Shown here one piece after another: positions 4,757 to 6,175 of a stretch of 6,175 bases of DNA. How positions within the stretch are numbered: the stretch's first letter is position 1; the number at the start of each line of letters is the position of its first letter. Made by a program: the position numbers and the translations under genes. The notes under the pieces are model-generated. The model saw only the letters and a program-made list of their open reading frames with translations. It searched no databases and had not been told where the DNA came from. This DNA comes from Patescibacteria group bacterium UBA1449 (GTDB lineage Bacteria; Patescibacteriota; Microgenomatia; UBA1400; UBA1449). The stretch is taken from NCBI GenBank assembly GCA_002335355.1, contig DCTD01000108.1, positions 3,374-9,548 of the forward strand, given 5' to 3'.

Positions 4757-5693
4757 GCTATCTGCGCGGGCAAAATATCTCATCAGCGGATCTGTGCTTA
4801 TAATCGGTAGCGGACTTAGTTATTTTTTTCTTCCTAAACTTTTCCACTACTATGTGACTGCACTATGTGTCTTGGCCTCAGTTATTGTAGTGTTGTGGGA
4901 TCGTATCTCTACTGTTTTTGATTTTTCGAAACGTAAAAAGTTTGTACTGATTTCTGCCTTACTTTCAGTCGGGTTACTGGCAGTTCAAGCAGTTAATGAT
5001 GACTATCGTTACTATGCTATAGCAGCTTTAAGTCTGTTAACTGCTGGACTTACAGCCTGGAGTCTAAAGGAAGACTTGCACAAGATTAGTTGGGTCATGG
5101 CACTGATCTTGCCGACCTTGTTTACAGCCTCGACTAATCTGTTTTACTTTTTACTTCCTGAAAAGCTCCTTGTGAGAATAGTTCTGTTAACACTGTTTGG
5201 TATTGGCATGTACGCCTTGCTGCTTACGGAAAACATCTTTACCGTAGCTGCTATCCGGACTATTCAATTACTTCGAGCAGCCCAAGCCCTTGGTTTTGTG
5301 TTTTCACTTCTTATTGCCTTTTTACTGTTTGATACGATCTTTTCGTTTCGCTTAGAACCATGGCTTAATGCCTTACTTATCTTTACTGCCTCTGTTCCCA
5401 TTATTCTACAAGGGGTTTGGAGTAGTAATCTAGAAGAGACACTGACAAAAGAGATAGTTAGCTATACCTTAGTTTTGTCCTGGGTTTTGGGGCAAAGTGC
5501 CTTTTTAATCAGTATGTGGCCGGTAACGATTATTATTGCCTCGCTGTTTCTGGTTACCATTCTCTATGTTGGTCTTGGAATCATGCAGCAGGCTTTGGTA
5601 GGTAGATTGTTTCGACAAACGGTGCGTGAATACCTACAAGTGGGAGTGGTAGTTTTTTTGATTGTTCTGTTTGCTGCTCGATGGGGTGGGTAA
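4740..5693 (+). CDS. Polytopic membrane protein of unknown function
   Basis: The 317-residue product begins at ATG 4740, inside the end of yebC (17-base overlap). This start gives a basic MPKRFK N-terminus just before the first helix; in-frame ATGs at 4707, 4716 and 4719 would add up to 11 residues and cannot be excluded. No Shine-Dalgarno is visible, so translational coupling to yebC is likely. I count about 10-11 hydrophobic helices, near residues 12-31, 35-53, 67-85, 89-108, 117-138, 142-163, 184-202, 207-226, 240-258, 261-279 and 300-314. A conserved-looking loop and helix, IRTIQLLRAAQALGFVFSLL (172-191), is followed by LLFDTIFSFRLEPW (195-208). The C-terminus ends in a helix and RWGG. 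I recall similar proteins next to yebC in Microgenomates genomes, all of unknown function. No transporter or enzyme motif is visible. Confidence 0.85.
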   Translation: MPKRFKLSARAKYLISGSVLIIGSGLSYFFLPKLFHYYVTALCVLASVIVVLWDRISTVFDFSKRKKFVLISALLSVGLLAVQAVNDDYRYYAIAALSLLTAGLTAWSLKEDLHKISWVMALILPTLFTASTNLFYFLLPEKLLVRIVLLTLFGIGMYALLLTENIFTVAAIRTIQLLRAAQALGFVFSLLIAFLLFDTIFSFRLEPWLNALLIFTASVPIILQGVWSSNLEETLTKEIVSYTLVLSWVLGQSAFLISMWPVTIIIASLFLVTILYVGLGIMQQALVGRLFRQTVREYLQVGVVVFLIVLFAARWGG

Positions 5694-5932
5694 CGAACCA
5701 ACGTATCAAGAAAATACTAGATGTATACTATCCTATAGTAATTGTATAAGAGTAGAATAGAGGTAAACCAGTTAGGTGTCATAGTTTTCAAATAAGAGCT
5801 CTCTTTTCAGTTGGTTTCAGTTTAATCCGTATTAAGAAATGGAAAATTATCTAATTGTAAAGAGAGAAAAATGATTATGAACAGCAATGATTATTCTCGA
5901 GAAGAGCTATAGAGAGGCGGAGGAGGGGAAGT

Positions 5933-6052
5933 GTGTCACCAGTTCGATCAATAAGACCCATAGTATATATGAATAAAGTATTTTCACGAGATATTATAGG
6001 CATTTTTCACGACAGAACAGGGGAGCTAAGCATTTTTTTTAGCAGCCACTAG
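5933..6052 (+). CDS. Possible 39-residue small protein
   Basis: GTG 5933 follows AGGAGG (5921-5926) by six bases, the best ribosome binding site in the right half of the window. The frame encodes 39 residues (beginning MSPVRSIRPI, with internal RDIIGIFHDRTGEL) and stops at TAG 6050-6052. It has no signal peptide or membrane helix and resembles nothing I know. Its last codons run through the T-run and the 5' arm of the hairpin at 6041-6063. The context is A/T-rich and partly low complexity, so a chance ORF is quite possible. The call rests on the ribosome binding site alone. Confidence 0.25.
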   Translation: MSPVRSIRPIVYMNKVFSRDIIGIFHDRTGELSIFFSSH

Positions 6053-6063
6053 GACCTGCTGCT
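6041..6063 (+). other. Small hairpin downstream of an eight-T run
   Basis: AGCAGC (6041-6046) pairs with GCTGCT (6058-6063) around an 11-base loop. The eight-T run lies before it (6033-6040), so it does not read as an intrinsic terminator on the plus strand, and on the minus strand the run is A. Alternative pairings compete: TAAGCA (6027-6032) with TGCTTA (6060-6065), and GCTAA (6025-6029) with TTAGC (6039-6043). Confidence 0.35.
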
Positions 6064-6066
6064 TAA

Positions 6067-6111
6067 TACCTCTGTTACCTTAGAAAAATATTCGTCTATT
6101 TAACAGAGGTA
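6067..6111. repeat. Perfect 11-base inverted repeat with 23-base loop
   Basis: TACCTCTGTTA (6067-6077) is the exact reverse complement of TAACAGAGGTA (6101-6111). The 23-base loop between them is A/T-rich. No T-run follows directly, which argues against a simple terminator. It could be a protein-binding site or part of an untranslated leader for a gene beyond the right edge. Confidence 0.5.
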
Positions 6112-6175
6112 ATGATATAGTTTGTATATATATTCTTCGAGTAGAGTCTCATTGATGACATTCTTACACACTGTC

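Larger units (their letters stand above)
5694..6175. other. Gene-poor right end
   Basis: These 482 bases have no reading frame of recognisable family on either strand. They contain a small TA-rich hairpin (TACTAT 5726-5731 with ATAGTA 5735-5740) and a 13-codon frame at 5871-5912 preceded by a purine-rich stretch. Also present are a 39-codon frame with a strong Shine-Dalgarno at 5933, a T-run with overlapping inverted repeats at 6025-6065, and an 11-base inverted repeat at 6067-6111. No tRNA, tmRNA, RNase P or SRP RNA signature was found by eye. A gene could begin at ATG 6155, but only seven codons are inside the window. Confidence 0.5.

Noticed and set aside
5726..5740. TACTAT/ATAGTA hairpin as a terminator after the membrane protein gene
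   Set aside because: It is mostly A-T, only six pairs, and no T-run follows. Too weak to call.
5938..5950. GTTCGATC resembling a tRNA T-loop
   Set aside because: The flanking bases do not form a T-stem, and no acceptor or anticodon stem is found around it.
6155..6175. Start of another gene at ATG 6155
   Set aside because: Only seven codons are in the window. TAGAGT seven bases upstream is a poor -10 box with no good -35, so it cannot be judged.

Overview
The window looks like chromosomal DNA from a Candidate Phyla Radiation (Patescibacteria) bacterium, most probably of the Microgenomates group. This is inferred from recognising protein types, not from a search. A degenerate LytR-CpsA-Psr-like membrane protein with a C-terminal LytR_C domain, a small TPR protein with a characteristic C-terminal domain, and a YebC gene followed by a polytopic membrane protein are a set I associate with those genomes. 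The Tgt protein also carries a loop insertion that fits. TGA acts as a stop (the 156-residue orphan ends in TGA), so the code looks standard (table 11). Base composition is moderate, roughly 40-50% G+C by eye.

Layout. Positions 2-130 hold the last 42 codons of an RluA-family pseudouridine synthase, followed 21 bases later by tgt (152-1300). These are two RNA-modification genes in one orientation, probably one transcript. Positions 1301-1599 are mostly non-coding, with an 11-base match to the canonical anti-Shine-Dalgarno complement inside a short 23-codon reading frame. An unrecognised 156-residue soluble protein follows (1600-2070) and ends at a nearly perfect 42-base hairpin (2079-2120). 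A membrane-anchored LCP-like/LytR_C protein (2194-3216) then converges on a TPR protein on the minus strand (3225-3866), with only 8 bases between their stops. From the divergent control region 3867-4024, yebC runs rightward (4025-4756) and overlaps by 17 bases a membrane protein of about 10-11 helices (4740-5693). The last 480 bases hold no convincing conserved gene, only a small ORF with a strong Shine-Dalgarno sequence and two inverted repeats.

Three start sites differ from a longest-ORF reading: the orphan at 1600, the TPR gene at 3866 and yebC at 4025. For the TPR gene, a consensus promoter (TTGACA, 17-base spacer, TATTTT) lies inside the 20-residue extension of the longer reading, with seven bases between the -10 box and the ATG. 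The LCP-like gene has an extended -10 box ending six bases before its ATG. Both predict leaderless mRNAs. The orphan gene, in contrast, has a conventional Shine-Dalgarno sequence.

I see no CRISPR array, tRNA, rRNA, transposase or defence module. The least explained parts are the orphan with its surrounding signals, the Glu-to-Tyr change in the substrate pocket of Tgt, and the structured gene-poor right end.
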